A DNA stretch of 64,000 nucleotides, taken from positions 1-64,000 of the forward strand of contig JAPKYZ010000043.1 in assembly GCA_026394055.1 (NCBI GenBank), read 5' to 3'. Source of the DNA: Acidobacteriota bacterium. GTDB taxonomy: Bacteria; Acidobacteriota; Terriglobia; Bryobacterales; Bryobacteraceae. Every line of letters begins with the position of its first letter. The stretch's first letter is position 1. The position numbers and the translations under genes were made by a program. The notes below the pieces were generated by a model. That model saw only the letters and a program-made list of their open reading frames with translations, was not told the origin of the DNA and ran no database searches. This document shows positions 50,156 through 58,338 of this stretch, one piece after another.

Positions 50156-53100
50156 TCAGAACCGGTAGTACAACCCGAACTGCACGCGGCGCGGCGTGTT
50201 GCCTTGGTTGACGATACGGCCGAAGGTGGCGGAGTTGACGTCATAGTCGTAGCGCGTGCCGCCCTGGAACGTGTCGAACATCACGTTGTTCAAGGCGTTG
50301 GTCGATTCCATGCGCAGTTCCACCGTGTGGCCTTCGCGGATCGTGGTCAGCTTGTGGACGCCGAAATCGAAGTTAAAGAAGCGCGGCCCCGAGAAGTAGC
50401 GGCGCTGCAGAGCGCCCAATTCGCCCGCATTCGGGTTGAAGAACAACTGCCCGCTAAATGGAGCCGTGCCATCACCCGCCACGCCACGGCCGTCACGCGA
50501 GTTGATGGCGGCCTGATCGACGATGTAGGGGCCATTGCCGGTCATGTAGAAGCCCACGGTGCGCGAAAGGCCGTCGCCATCAAGCGTGGTGGTGACGGTG
50601 TTGTTGGCCGAGCGGCCGGCACGATTGAGGGTGCCCCGCTCCGAACCAATGGAGAAGGGGAAGCCGCTCTGCAGCGTCGTCAACCCGCTCACTGACCAGC
50701 CGCTGACGATGCGTGAGACCAGCGGGGCCGACGCGTTCAGGAACTTCTTGCCCTGCCCGAACGGCAGATCGAGCACGAAGTTGGTCTTGAAGGCATGCCG
50801 CAGATCGAACGGCGTCCGGGCACGCTCCAGCTTCGCGTTGTTGATGTCGAGGAACGGCTCAAAGTTCACCTGGCTGGTACCCGCGCTATCGGACAGCGCC
50901 TTCGCCCAGACGTAGTTCAACTGGAACGAGTAGCCGCGGGCAAAGCGGCGCGTGTAGTCCAGTTGCAGGCTGTCGTAGGCGGAGCGGCTGTAGTTGGTCA
51001 TCAGGTTGGTGCCCAGCGCATTGGCGTTACGGTAGAAGTTCACCGGACCATTCAGATTGCGGATCTGATAGAAGTTGCCGAGTTCCGCCGCCGCTTGGGT
51101 GCGGATCAGATTCAGCACGGTGGCATTGGTGAGCAAGCCGCCGTTGGGCATCGAATCGAAGACGGGCGTTGGCTGGCTGCCCGGAATCGCCGGGTTGTAC
51201 CGGGCATCAAAGGCACGGCCGGCGTTCTGCGCCGCGAGGCCATTGGCGTACGCACGGCGGAAGTCGGTCAGGAACCCACCCGCGGCGGGGTTGATCTGGT
51301 TGAAGTCGAACGCCCGGAACTGCTTTGTCCCGCGATTGCCGACATAGCGTACTTCCAGCACACCACCGCCCAACTTCTGTTGAACGCCCAAGCTGACCTG
51401 CTGCACGTAGGGCGTGCGGAGATTCGGGTCAATCGTGGCGAAGGCCGACTGCGTGTTCAGGGCATAGTTGTCGGCGAAGCTGCGAGGGACTTTGTAGACC
51501 GGAGTCGGAATGGTCGCCCCGGTGGACACGCGGCCGTTCACGTCGGTGATGTTGGCCTCCGCCTGCAAGCCGGCATTGGAGTTGGCCGCGTTGTAGGCCA
51601 TGGTGATGTGGTTATCGTTGACGAAGTGAACGCTGTAGCCCGCGCGCACGGCGGTCTTGCCGTTGCCGAAGACGTCCCAGGACAGGCCCACGTTGGGCGC
51701 AAAGTTGTTGCGGTCGGCGTTGTAGAACGGCCGGCCGCTGCTCTTGCCCGCCAGGGCGAGCTGGCTGTCGGCGTTGAGCAGAGTGGCGATGGGGTTGCCA
51801 TTCTGCAGCACCGGCAGCAGCGCCACGCCGCGCGTTTCGTCCACCACCGTGAAGTAGTCATAGCGGACACCGGCGGAAAGGCTCAGGCGGCGCGTGAGCT
51901 TCCAGTTGTCTTGCAGGTAACCGGCGTAGCTGCCGAAGGCCCAGTAACGCCGGTTCTCCTGTCCGGACACAAAACCGGAGCTGGCATCACGGACATTGAA
52001 GCGCTGCTGGGCTTGGTTGATCAAGCCCGCCACCGAAGCGAGCAGGGTATTGGCCGCGGTGATTTCATTGGGGCTGGCGCCGGGCAGATCGGCCGCAGTC
52101 ATACCGCGTGTTCTCGACCCAATGCCTAGCGTATAGAGCGGCGTGGTGATGAAGTAGTCGTAGGCGTTGACGCGAATGTTCTGGCTTTGGAAGCCGAAGT
52201 TCAGCGTGTGCTTGCCCTTCAGCCAGCTGGCATTGTTCGAGATGTTCCAGGTGTCGGTGAAGCGGCCCTCAGGCTGATAGGTCTGGACCGGCGAGGTGAA
52301 GGCCAGACCGGCGTTGCTGACATAGAACTTCTCGTCCGGCACAGTTTTGGAGAAGATTCCCGGTGCCTTGTTCAGGCCTCCGCGCAGCTCGTTGGTGAAG
52401 TTGGGCGACAGAGTGGAGCGCCAGCCGGTGGAGAAGAACTTGGTGCCGTTGTCATTGACGACCGACGGATTTGGCTCATAGCCCAGATTGCTGACCGTGG
52501 GCCGTTCGTTGAGATCGCGGTTCCAGATGTAGGTGCCAAACAGCGAGTGCTTGTCGCTTGCGTAGTAATCCACTTTGCCGGTGACGTTGTCGCGGTCTCG
52601 GTTGGTGCTCTGCAGGAACGAATAGCCGGCGGTGTTGCGGAGAGCGCCTTCGGTGGAATCACCAGCGCGGAAATTGTTGATGCGGCTGGCAGCGGGCAGC
52701 ATGTCGATCAAGCGCTTCATCGCGGGGTCTGCCGTGTAGCCGGTGATCTGGAGCAGGTTGCGCTGCTGCAGCGCGCCCGGTGCGCCATAGGTAAAGATGC
52801 CTTGACGGGCCGCATCAGTGAGGATGGTCCGCTGCAACTGGGTCTGCTGGCGGCGGCGGAAGGCCTCGTAGTTGGTGTAGAAGAACAGCTTGTTCTTGAT
52901 CACCGGTCCGCTGAAGCTGCCACCCGCCTGATTCTGATTCAAGAAGGGGATGTTCAAGCCGTCACGGTTCTCAAAGAATCCGTTGGCGGCCAGCGCGTTG
53001 TTGCGGTTGTACCAGTAGGCTGCTCCGTGCCACTTGTTGCTGCCGGACGGCGTCGAGAACGATACCTGCACGGCGCCGTTGCCCATGGCGGGGTTGGCGT

Positions 53101-53770
53101 TGGAGGTGCCGATGGAGAGTTCCGACACCTGGTCCAGCAACAGCAGGTTGGGCTGGAAGTCCAGCGAGTTTTCGCGGAAGTAGTTGTCCTGGATGTTGAC
53201 GCCGTCCAGCGTCACGTTGGCGTAGGAGACGCGGAGGCCATTGATCACAGTGTTGGTGCGGCCATTGTTGCCCACGCCCGGTTGCGTCGAGATCAGCGCC
53301 AGGATGTTGCGGTTTAGCTGGGGCAAGCGGCGGATCTGCTCGTTGGTGACGGTGGTGCCGATCTCCGCATTCGTGGTCTGGACACCGTTGGCGGTGGCCA
53401 CGACGTCCACCGATTGCGTGACCGAAGCGGGCTGCAGTGCGATGGGGGTGAGCGCCGTTTCCCGCGCCGTATCCACCTTGATGCCGACAGCCGTGGCGCT
53501 GGTGAAGCCCGCCAGTTGCACCGTGACATCGTAGACGCCCGGCTGCAGGCCGCTAAACGAATAAAGCCCTTCGCGCGACGTAGTCTGAACGGCGGCCACA
53601 GCGCCACCGCTTACCTTCACGCTGACGGAGGCGCTGGCGATAGCGGCGCCGGAGGCATCGACCACCGAGCCCGCCAAGCGGCCCGAAACTTGCGCACTCA
53701 ACGGTAAGGACAGGCAGACAGACGTGGCGATCAAAGACCACTGGGCCAAACGAGAGCGAAACAACATCAA
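50156..53770 (-). CDS. TonB-dependent receptor, Oar-like (large)
   Basis: A 1204-aa outer-membrane receptor: signal peptide (to LSA-QV), carboxypeptidase-regulatory domain (about residues 28-110: GRLAGSVVDASGAAIASA, REGLYSFSGLQPGVYDVTV), plug domain (NRNILALISTQPGV, VINGLRVSYANVTLDGVNIQDN) and a barrel ending in GLYYRF. It shares layout with the 1099-aa receptor at 17259, but the plug and barrel are clearly divergent. The ligand is unknown. A hairpin sits directly upstream of its ribosome-binding site. No partner genes are co-oriented and close. Confidence 0.93.
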   Translation of the reverse strand: MMLFRSRLAQWSLIATSVCLSLPLSAQVSGRLAGSVVDASGAAIASASVSVKVSGGAVAAVQTTSREGLYSFSGLQPGVYDVTVQLAGFTSATAVGIKVDTARETALTPIALQPASVTQSVDVVATANGVQTTNAEIGTTVTNEQIRRLPQLNRNILALISTQPGVGNNGRTNTVINGLRVSYANVTLDGVNIQDNYFRENSLDFQPNLLLLDQVSELSIGTSNANPAMGNGAVQVSFSTPSGSNKWHGAAYWYNRNNALAANGFFENRDGLNIPFLNQNQAGGSFSGPVIKNKLFFYTNYEAFRRRQQTQLQRTILTDAARQGIFTYGAPGALQQRNLLQITGYTADPAMKRLIDMLPAASRINNFRAGDSTEGALRNTAGYSFLQSTNRDRDNVTGKVDYYASDKHSLFGTYIWNRDLNERPTVSNLGYEPNPSVVNDNGTKFFSTGWRSTLSPNFTNELRGGLNKAPGIFSKTVPDEKFYVSNAGLAFTSPVQTYQPEGRFTDTWNISNNASWLKGKHTLNFGFQSQNIRVNAYDYFITTPLYTLGIGSRTRGMTAADLPGASPNEITAANTLLASVAGLINQAQQRFNVRDASSGFVSGQENRRYWAFGSYAGYLQDNWKLTRRLSLSAGVRYDYFTVVDETRGVALLPVLQNGNPIATLLNADSQLALAGKSSGRPFYNADRNNFAPNVGLSWDVFGNGKTAVRAGYSVHFVNDNHITMAYNAANSNAGLQAEANITDVNGRVSTGATIPTPVYKVPRSFADNYALNTQSAFATIDPNLRTPYVQQVSLGVQQKLGGGVLEVRYVGNRGTKQFRAFDFNQINPAAGGFLTDFRRAYANGLAAQNAGRAFDARYNPAIPGSQPTPVFDSMPNGGLLTNATVLNLIRTQAAAELGNFYQIRNLNGPVNFYRNANALGTNLMTNYSRSAYDSLQLDYTRRFARGYSFQLNYVWAKALSDSAGTSQVNFEPFLDINNAKLERARTPFDLRHAFKTNFVLDLPFGQGKKFLNASAPLVSRIVSGWSVSGLTTLQSGFPFSIGSERGTLNRAGRSANNTVTTTLDGDGLSRTVGFYMTGNGPYIVDQAAINSRDGRGVAGDGTAPFSGQLFFNPNAGELGALQRRYFSGPRFFNFDFGVHKLTTIREGHTVELRMESTNALNNVMFDTFQGGTRYDYDVNSATFGRIVNQGNTPRRVQFGLYYRF

Positions 53771-53781
53771 CAGATACCCCT

Positions 53782-53805
53782 TTGGAGAAAACTTCCTTTC
53801 TCCAA
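53782..53805 (-). promoter_or_regulatory. Hairpin in leader of TonB receptor mRNA
   Basis: A perfect 9-bp inverted repeat, TTGGAGAAA (53782-53790) with TTTCTCCAA (53797-53805), and a 6-nt loop. In the minus-strand transcript it ends right beside the AAAGGGG-like ribosome-binding site, about 11 bases before the ATG at 53770. It could hide or expose the site, or be an operator. Confidence 0.45.
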
Positions 53806-53914
53806 GGTAGGGATCAGATGGTGTCGAATCGGCTAAAAAAGGGGCCAGACGCGTACTTGGCGGGGCAGGTCACGCCGGCCAGGCGGCGAAACGGCATGCC
53901 CATACCGGGTAGCG

Positions 53915-54418
53915 TTACTTGTCGCGGCCGGGCCAGGCAACCTTCTTGAAAGGCCACGCCGCCGACACCCAAGCCCGAGCCAGCTTCTCCACTTCGGCAT
54001 CCACGCCGCGGTCGAAGTCGGCTTTGGTGACCCACATCCGCACCTGTGCCTCAAAGCCCGGTTGGCGGGACGGCGCGATGTAGACGCAGCCCACTTCGCG
54101 CTTCTTGTCTTTGGTGAGCACGGCGTAGGTGAAGGCCTTGCGAGCTTTGAAATTGGCGATCTCGCCTTCGACATCTTTGAGCGCCTCGGCCATGGTGATG
54201 CCGGGATGGGGCCACTTGCCGCCGTTGGTAAAGGTGGCTTTCAAGTGGTCAATCGAGCTCATGTAAGCGTCGAAATCCAGCTTCTCCAGGCCCGGCCCCA
54301 GCGGCACCAAAACGAACTGGGCCGTCTCATAACTGGCGGGAGGTTGGAACGCTGCGGGAACGAACTGCGCCGGCAGGCTTCCGGCCGCCAGCACCAAACA
54401 CGACAGGAGACGGCTCAC
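53915..54418 (-). CDS. Secreted hypothetical protein, possibly GNAT-like
   Basis: A 167-aa protein with a leader (MSRLLSCLVLAAGSLPAQ). The middle (FTYAVLTKDKKREVGCVYIAPSRQPGFEAQVRMWVTKADFDRGVDAEVEKLARAWV) resembles the beta4/beta5 core of GNAT acyltransferases, but the acyl-CoA pyrophosphate loop is not obvious. That, and export, make acetyltransferase activity doubtful. It follows the HMA-like gene by 2 bp on the same strand, so the two are co-transcribed. Confidence 0.6.
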   Translation of the reverse strand: MSRLLSCLVLAAGSLPAQFVPAAFQPPASYETAQFVLVPLGPGLEKLDFDAYMSSIDHLKATFTNGGKWPHPGITMAEALKDVEGEIANFKARKAFTYAVLTKDKKREVGCVYIAPSRQPGFEAQVRMWVTKADFDRGVDAEVEKLARAWVSAAWPFKKVAWPGRDK

Positions 54419-54420
54419 CG

Positions 54421-54639
54421 CTACTCCACCCGCCGCAGCGGAATGCCGCTCTGGGACAGCCGGCTTTCGACATGCGCCGGACGGAGCCGCGACGCATCGT
54501 ATTCCACCGTCACCCGGTCCATCGCGGACGAGAGTTTGACGTGGTTGATGCCGTAGATGCTGGTCGCTTTCGCGATCGCGTCCATCACGGCATCGTCGAT
54601 GGGGCGCGTGAGTTCGAAGTTCACCTGAACCTTGGTCAT
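54421..54639 (-). CDS. HMA-like small protein lacking CxxC
   Basis: A 72-aa protein with the beta-alpha-beta-beta-alpha-beta pattern of a heavy-metal-associated domain: VQVNFELTRPIDDAVMDAIAKATSIYGINHVKLSSAMDRVTVEYDASRLRPAHVESRLSQSGIPL. The metal-binding CxxC is absent, so it probably does not carry copper; a ligand- or protein-binding role is possible. It is the first gene of a two-gene unit with the secreted protein at 53915. Confidence 0.7.
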   Translation of the reverse strand: MTKVQVNFELTRPIDDAVMDAIAKATSIYGINHVKLSSAMDRVTVEYDASRLRPAHVESRLSQSGIPLRRVE

Positions 54640-54684
54640 GGGATCACTTGAAATTATCGCGCACCGGACGGGCAGGCGGGCTGG

Positions 54685-55377
54685 CTAGGGAAGTTGGGCC
54701 GGGGATTCGGACTGCCGTTTCGCTTGCCGGCGGAATCCAACCAGCAAGGCCACCGTCCCACATGCCATCATCAGCAGGGTCGACGGCTCCGGAACGCCGG
54801 TTGAGCTTGCGATGGGGGCGATGGATTCGGCCGACCCCTTGTAGAGCAGCCCGAACGGGCCGCCGCCGCGCTGGTAGACATCGAACTGCAGTTGATAGTT
54901 GCCGGAGGTGGTGAGGTAGGGCGTCAGGTTGATCGACTGGCCGTTCTGCGGCAGGCAGCCGATGGGCCCGTTGGCGCAGGCGCCACCCTGCACGGGGTTC
55001 GATTCAAACAGCAGCTGGACGCTCTGGTTGGGCAGGATCAACGAGACACGCGCCGTATCATCGGCCCACACCGTAATGGAGCCGGTGTTGGTGAGATAAG
55101 GCAGATAGAAGTTCTCCCAGAAGATGGCGGTGGGTGCTTTGGCGTTCTTGCCGGTGATGGTGCCGGAGACATTGGCTGGAGACAGGGGCTGGCCGTTGCC
55201 GGTGAGGCCGTAGCTGATCCACTTGGCGTCATCCGAGTTCTGCTGCCAAAGCGGGTGAGCGTTGATGAAGACGTTGGACGACGTCTTGTTGTTCAGCTCG
55301 TTCACCAGGTCGCTGTCGAGTTTGATGGTGGTGGCCAGCAGCGGCGTTGCCGCCAGGAGAAATACAAATCTCTTCAT
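54685..55377 (-). CDS. PEP-CTERM sorting-domain protein
   Basis: A 230-aa exported protein (leader MKRFVFLLAATPLLAT). Its C-terminal sorting signal is VPEPSTLLMMACGTVALLVGFRRQAKR (PEP motif, hydrophobic helix, basic tail). The body is a PA14-like or beta-sandwich fold (YGLTGNGQPLS, WADDTARVSLILPNQSVQLLFE, YQLQFDVYQRGGGPFGLLYKG). PEP-CTERM proteins are processed by exosortase and put on the surface with exopolysaccharide. No exosortase gene is visible in this window. Confidence 0.85.
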   Translation of the reverse strand: MKRFVFLLAATPLLATTIKLDSDLVNELNNKTSSNVFINAHPLWQQNSDDAKWISYGLTGNGQPLSPANVSGTITGKNAKAPTAIFWENFYLPYLTNTGSITVWADDTARVSLILPNQSVQLLFESNPVQGGACANGPIGCLPQNGQSINLTPYLTTSGNYQLQFDVYQRGGGPFGLLYKGSAESIAPIASSTGVPEPSTLLMMACGTVALLVGFRRQAKRQSESPAQLP

Positions 55378-55460
55378 CGCATCGCTTATCGGCTTTCGCG
55401 CCCGCTCCTTGAACGCGCCGCCGGGCCGGAGCGAGGTCTGCCGCGCGATGATGGTGTTGA

Positions 55461-56513
55461 GTGTCTACGCGAGCGTGGTGGTTGATCCATAAGTGGGCCG
55501 GGCTGGTGCTCGGATTGTTCCTTTTCGTGATCTGTTTATCGGGTACGGTGCTGGTGTTTCGGGAGGAGCTGGAGGCGGCGGGCAATCCGGCGATGCGCGT
55601 GGCGCCACAGGCCCAGCGCGCCTCGTGGGACCAAGTGCTGGCGGCGGCCGGCCCGAAGTGCTTCGGCTTTGTGATTCCAGGTGACCCGGCAATGGCGATC
55701 ACCGCCTACACGCCGGGCGGCTCCAAGCTGATCGACCCCTACACGGCACGCGTGACGGGAACGCGCCCGAGCGATGGCTGGCTGACGCTGCTGCGGCAGA
55801 TCCACATCCGGCTGGCGGCTCCCAGTTGGGAGGGGCGGCTGGCGGTGGGAGTTTTTGGCCTGGCGCTGCTGATCTCCGCCGTGACCGGCCTGGTGATCTA
55901 TTGGCCGTTTATGCGGGGCGTGTTTGCGCAAGGCCTTTCGTGGTGGCAGTTACGCGCGGGGCTGCGATTTGGTTTGGCCGATGGCCACAAGCTGGTGGGG
56001 ATCTCAAGCGTCGCCTTCATTCTGTTGATCGCGCTGACGGGCGCTGGATTGGGCTTCGAGACTCTGCTGCGCTACTGGCCAGAGACCGGGCGGCAGCTTC
56101 ACCCTTCGCCGTCAGCCCGGACGGTGGCGCAGGACCGGCCGCGTATTTCAGCAGAGCAGGCGCGGGCGGCGGCGCTAGCAACGATTCCCGGTTTGACGCC
56201 CACCAGCCTGCTGATGCCTTCACCCAAATCCGGCCACTACACGGTGTACGGCAACGCTCCGGGCCACTTCACCAGACATGCGGCCAGCTTCGTGCTGGTG
56301 GGCGCCTATGATGGCGCGATCGTGCAAGTGCACGATGCCAGCGCGGCGGGCCCCAGCACCAAGGTCTACGATGCGATGGAGCCGCTCCACTTTGGCACCT
56401 GGGGTTCAAGCGGCGGCACCTGGTTGCGAGCGCTCTACACGCTGCTGGGCTTGGCCGCGACGCTGCTGCCGATGAGCGGATTGCTGTTGTGGCGAGTATC
56501 GCGCAAGGGCTAG
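55461..56513 (+). CDS. PepSY-associated membrane protein
   Basis: A 350-aa inner-membrane protein of the PepSY-TM (PiuB/FoxB-like) family. TM1 is KWAGLVLGLFLFVICLSGTVLVFREEL (about residues 11-37), with further helices near 125-147 and 182-205 and the last near 325-345. HKWAGL and GDGHKLVGI-type His motifs suggest haem or metal binding. Relatives reduce or handle iron-siderophores, or act in flavin reduction. GTG 55461 immediately follows an in-frame TGA, fixing the start. It is divergent from the PEP-CTERM gene. Confidence 0.85.
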   Translation: MSTRAWWLIHKWAGLVLGLFLFVICLSGTVLVFREELEAAGNPAMRVAPQAQRASWDQVLAAAGPKCFGFVIPGDPAMAITAYTPGGSKLIDPYTARVTGTRPSDGWLTLLRQIHIRLAAPSWEGRLAVGVFGLALLISAVTGLVIYWPFMRGVFAQGLSWWQLRAGLRFGLADGHKLVGISSVAFILLIALTGAGLGFETLLRYWPETGRQLHPSPSARTVAQDRPRISAEQARAAALATIPGLTPTSLLMPSPKSGHYTVYGNAPGHFTRHAASFVLVGAYDGAIVQVHDASAAGPSTKVYDAMEPLHFGTWGSSGGTWLRALYTLLGLAATLLPMSGLLLWRVSRKG

Positions 56514-56565
56514 AGAGATGGATGGTGACTGACCCTGAGGGTGGCGGCGCGATAGAATCGCGGGC

Positions 56566-57699
56566 GTGATACGCAAGACGCTCTTCCTCGCCACTTCGCT
56601 CGCCCTCGCCGCTGGTCGGCCGCCCGAGGTCCCTTTCGACAAGATCACCATTGACCTGGGGGCCAACGAAACCTGCGCCTTTGTGGACGTGAACAAAGAC
56701 GGCAAGCTGGACATCGTTTCCGGCGAGAACTGGTTTGAAGCGCCCGCCTGGAAGAAGCACCCCTTCCGCGAGCTGTTCTACACCAACAACTACATCGACG
56801 CGTTCTCCGACCTGATCATCGACATCAACGGCGACGGCTACCCGGACATCGTCACCGCCAGCTGGTTCTCCAAAGGCGTCCGCTACTGGCTCCATCCGGG
56901 CAAGAGCGGCAAGCCTTGGACGCCGCAACCGGTGCAGGAAGGTTTTAATGTCGAGTTCGCCTTCCAGGTGGACATCGACAACGATGGCAAGGCCAACGAA
57001 GTGCTGCCGCAGTTCGGCAACACTAACGCTCCGCTGAGCTGGTATGAGTTTGTGAAAGGAGCTCCAGTGAAGCATCAGGTGAGCACCAAGAGCTACGGCC
57101 ACGGCATCGGCGCCGGCGACCTGAACGGCGATGGCCGCACCGACATCCTGACGCCGATGGGATGGTTTGAAGCGCCGGCCAATCCGCGGTCGGGCGAATG
57201 GAAGTGGCATGGCGATTGGGAAGACACCAAGCAGGGCTTGGGGTCGCTCGGCTTCATGCATGTGCTCGATGTCGATGGCGACGGCAAGAACGACATCGTG
57301 ACGTCGAAGGCGCATGACTACGGCATCTTCTGGTTGAAGAACCTGGGCGACGGCAAGTGGCAGGAGTCGATGATTGACGACTCCTGGTCACAGGCGCACT
57401 CGACAACGCTGGTGGACCTGAATGGCGACGGCAAGAAAGACCTGCTGACCGGCAAGCGCTTCATGGCCCACAACGGCAAAGATCCCGGCGAGCGCGAGCC
57501 GCTGGGCATCTACTGGTACGAATACAAGCGCACGCCCGACGGAGCCCGCATCGAGTGGGTGAAGCACACGGTGGACTATTCAACCCGCACCGGCGGCGGC
57601 ATGCAAATCCCGGCCGCCGATATCGACGGCGATGGCGACGTGGATTTTGCGGTGGGGGGCAAGAGCGGGGTGTATTTGTTTATCAACAAGACGAAGTAG
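56566..57699 (+). CDS. Secreted FG-GAP/VCBS repeat protein
   Basis: A 377-aa exported protein with about seven Asp-rich calcium-type repeats (DVNKDGKLDIV, DINGDGYPDIV, DIDNDGKANEV, DLNGDGRTDIL, DVDGDGKNDIV, DLNGDGKKDLL, DIDGDGDVDFA) spread over the whole length, the pattern of an integrin-like FG-GAP beta-propeller. The start is GTG 56566 followed by a short leader (IRKTLFLATSLALAA). It probably binds ligands or other proteins outside the cell with calcium; the target is unknown. Confidence 0.88.
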   Translation: MIRKTLFLATSLALAAGRPPEVPFDKITIDLGANETCAFVDVNKDGKLDIVSGENWFEAPAWKKHPFRELFYTNNYIDAFSDLIIDINGDGYPDIVTASWFSKGVRYWLHPGKSGKPWTPQPVQEGFNVEFAFQVDIDNDGKANEVLPQFGNTNAPLSWYEFVKGAPVKHQVSTKSYGHGIGAGDLNGDGRTDILTPMGWFEAPANPRSGEWKWHGDWEDTKQGLGSLGFMHVLDVDGDGKNDIVTSKAHDYGIFWLKNLGDGKWQESMIDDSWSQAHSTTLVDLNGDGKKDLLTGKRFMAHNGKDPGEREPLGIYWYEYKRTPDGARIEWVKHTVDYSTRTGGGMQIPAADIDGDGDVDFAVGGKSGVYLFINKTK

Positions 57700-57745
57700 C
57701 TTCCAACCACAGCCGGATCGATCAGAATCCGTCTTACCATTGGGT

Positions 57746-57952
57746 ATGGCTGCCACTACCGTCTCACCCAAGTTCCAGGTTGTGATCCCCAAGGAGATCC
57801 GCGAACTGACGGGTATTCAGGCGGGAGAGCGCCTCTCGGTCTACGAAGAAGACGGCGTCATCAAGATGGTGCGGATTCCGCCGCTGAAGCAGCTGCGGGG
57901 GATCGCAAAAGGGCTTCCGCCCTTTGAACGGGAGCGCGATCCGCGCCCATGA
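57746..57952 (+). CDS. AbrB-type antitoxin
   Basis: A 68-aa SpoVT/AbrB-fold antitoxin: TVSPKFQVVIPKEIRELTGIQAGERLSVYEEDGVIKMVRI, then a C-terminal tail with PPLKQLRGIAKGLPPFERERD that should bind the toxin. ATG 57746 is chosen over the longer frame that overlaps the previous gene. The stop overlaps the toxin start in ATGA. Confidence 0.9.
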   Translation: MAATTVSPKFQVVIPKEIRELTGIQAGERLSVYEEDGVIKMVRIPPLKQLRGIAKGLPPFERERDPRP

Positions 57953-58338
57953 TGCATCTGGTCGATTCATCCGGCTGGATTGAGTACTTCGCCGATGGTC
58001 CGCATGCTGCTAAATTCGAACCACTGCTGCAGGACACCGCCAATTTGCTGGTGCCGACGGTGGTGCTGTTCGAGGTGAAGAAGTACTTTTACCGCCACAG
58101 CGCCTCGATGGTGCCCGTGGTGGCCGCAACGATGGAAGAGGCGCTGGTGGTTGATTTGACGCCGGATGTGGCCACGCTGGCGGCGAAGCTGAGCATCCGG
58201 CACGGGCTTCACTTGGCCGACAGCGTGATCTTCTCGACGAAAACACTTCGCCACGCCACGCTCTGGACGCTCGACCAGCACTTCGAGAAACTCGCGGGCC
58301 CCGACGTACGGTATATTCGGCCCAGTAAACGAAAATGA
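57949..58338 (+). CDS. PIN-domain (VapC-type) toxin
   Basis: A 129-aa PIN RNase with acidic residues D6 (LVDSSGWIEYF), E42 (LFEVKK), D91 (LHLADSVIFSTK) and D109. Its last 4 nt overlap the start of the following Gfo/Idh oxidoreductase (ATGA), so the enzyme gene may be read through from the toxin operon. It pairs with the AbrB antitoxin upstream. Confidence 0.92.
   Translation: MMHLVDSSGWIEYFADGPHAAKFEPLLQDTANLLVPTVVLFEVKKYFYRHSASMVPVVAATMEEALVVDLTPDVATLAAKLSIRHGLHLADSVIFSTKTLRHATLWTLDQHFEKLAGPDVRYIRPSKRK

Noticed and set aside
50795-52129. A 444-aa open frame on the plus strand
   Set aside because: It is antisense to the large TonB receptor; no start signals or domains.
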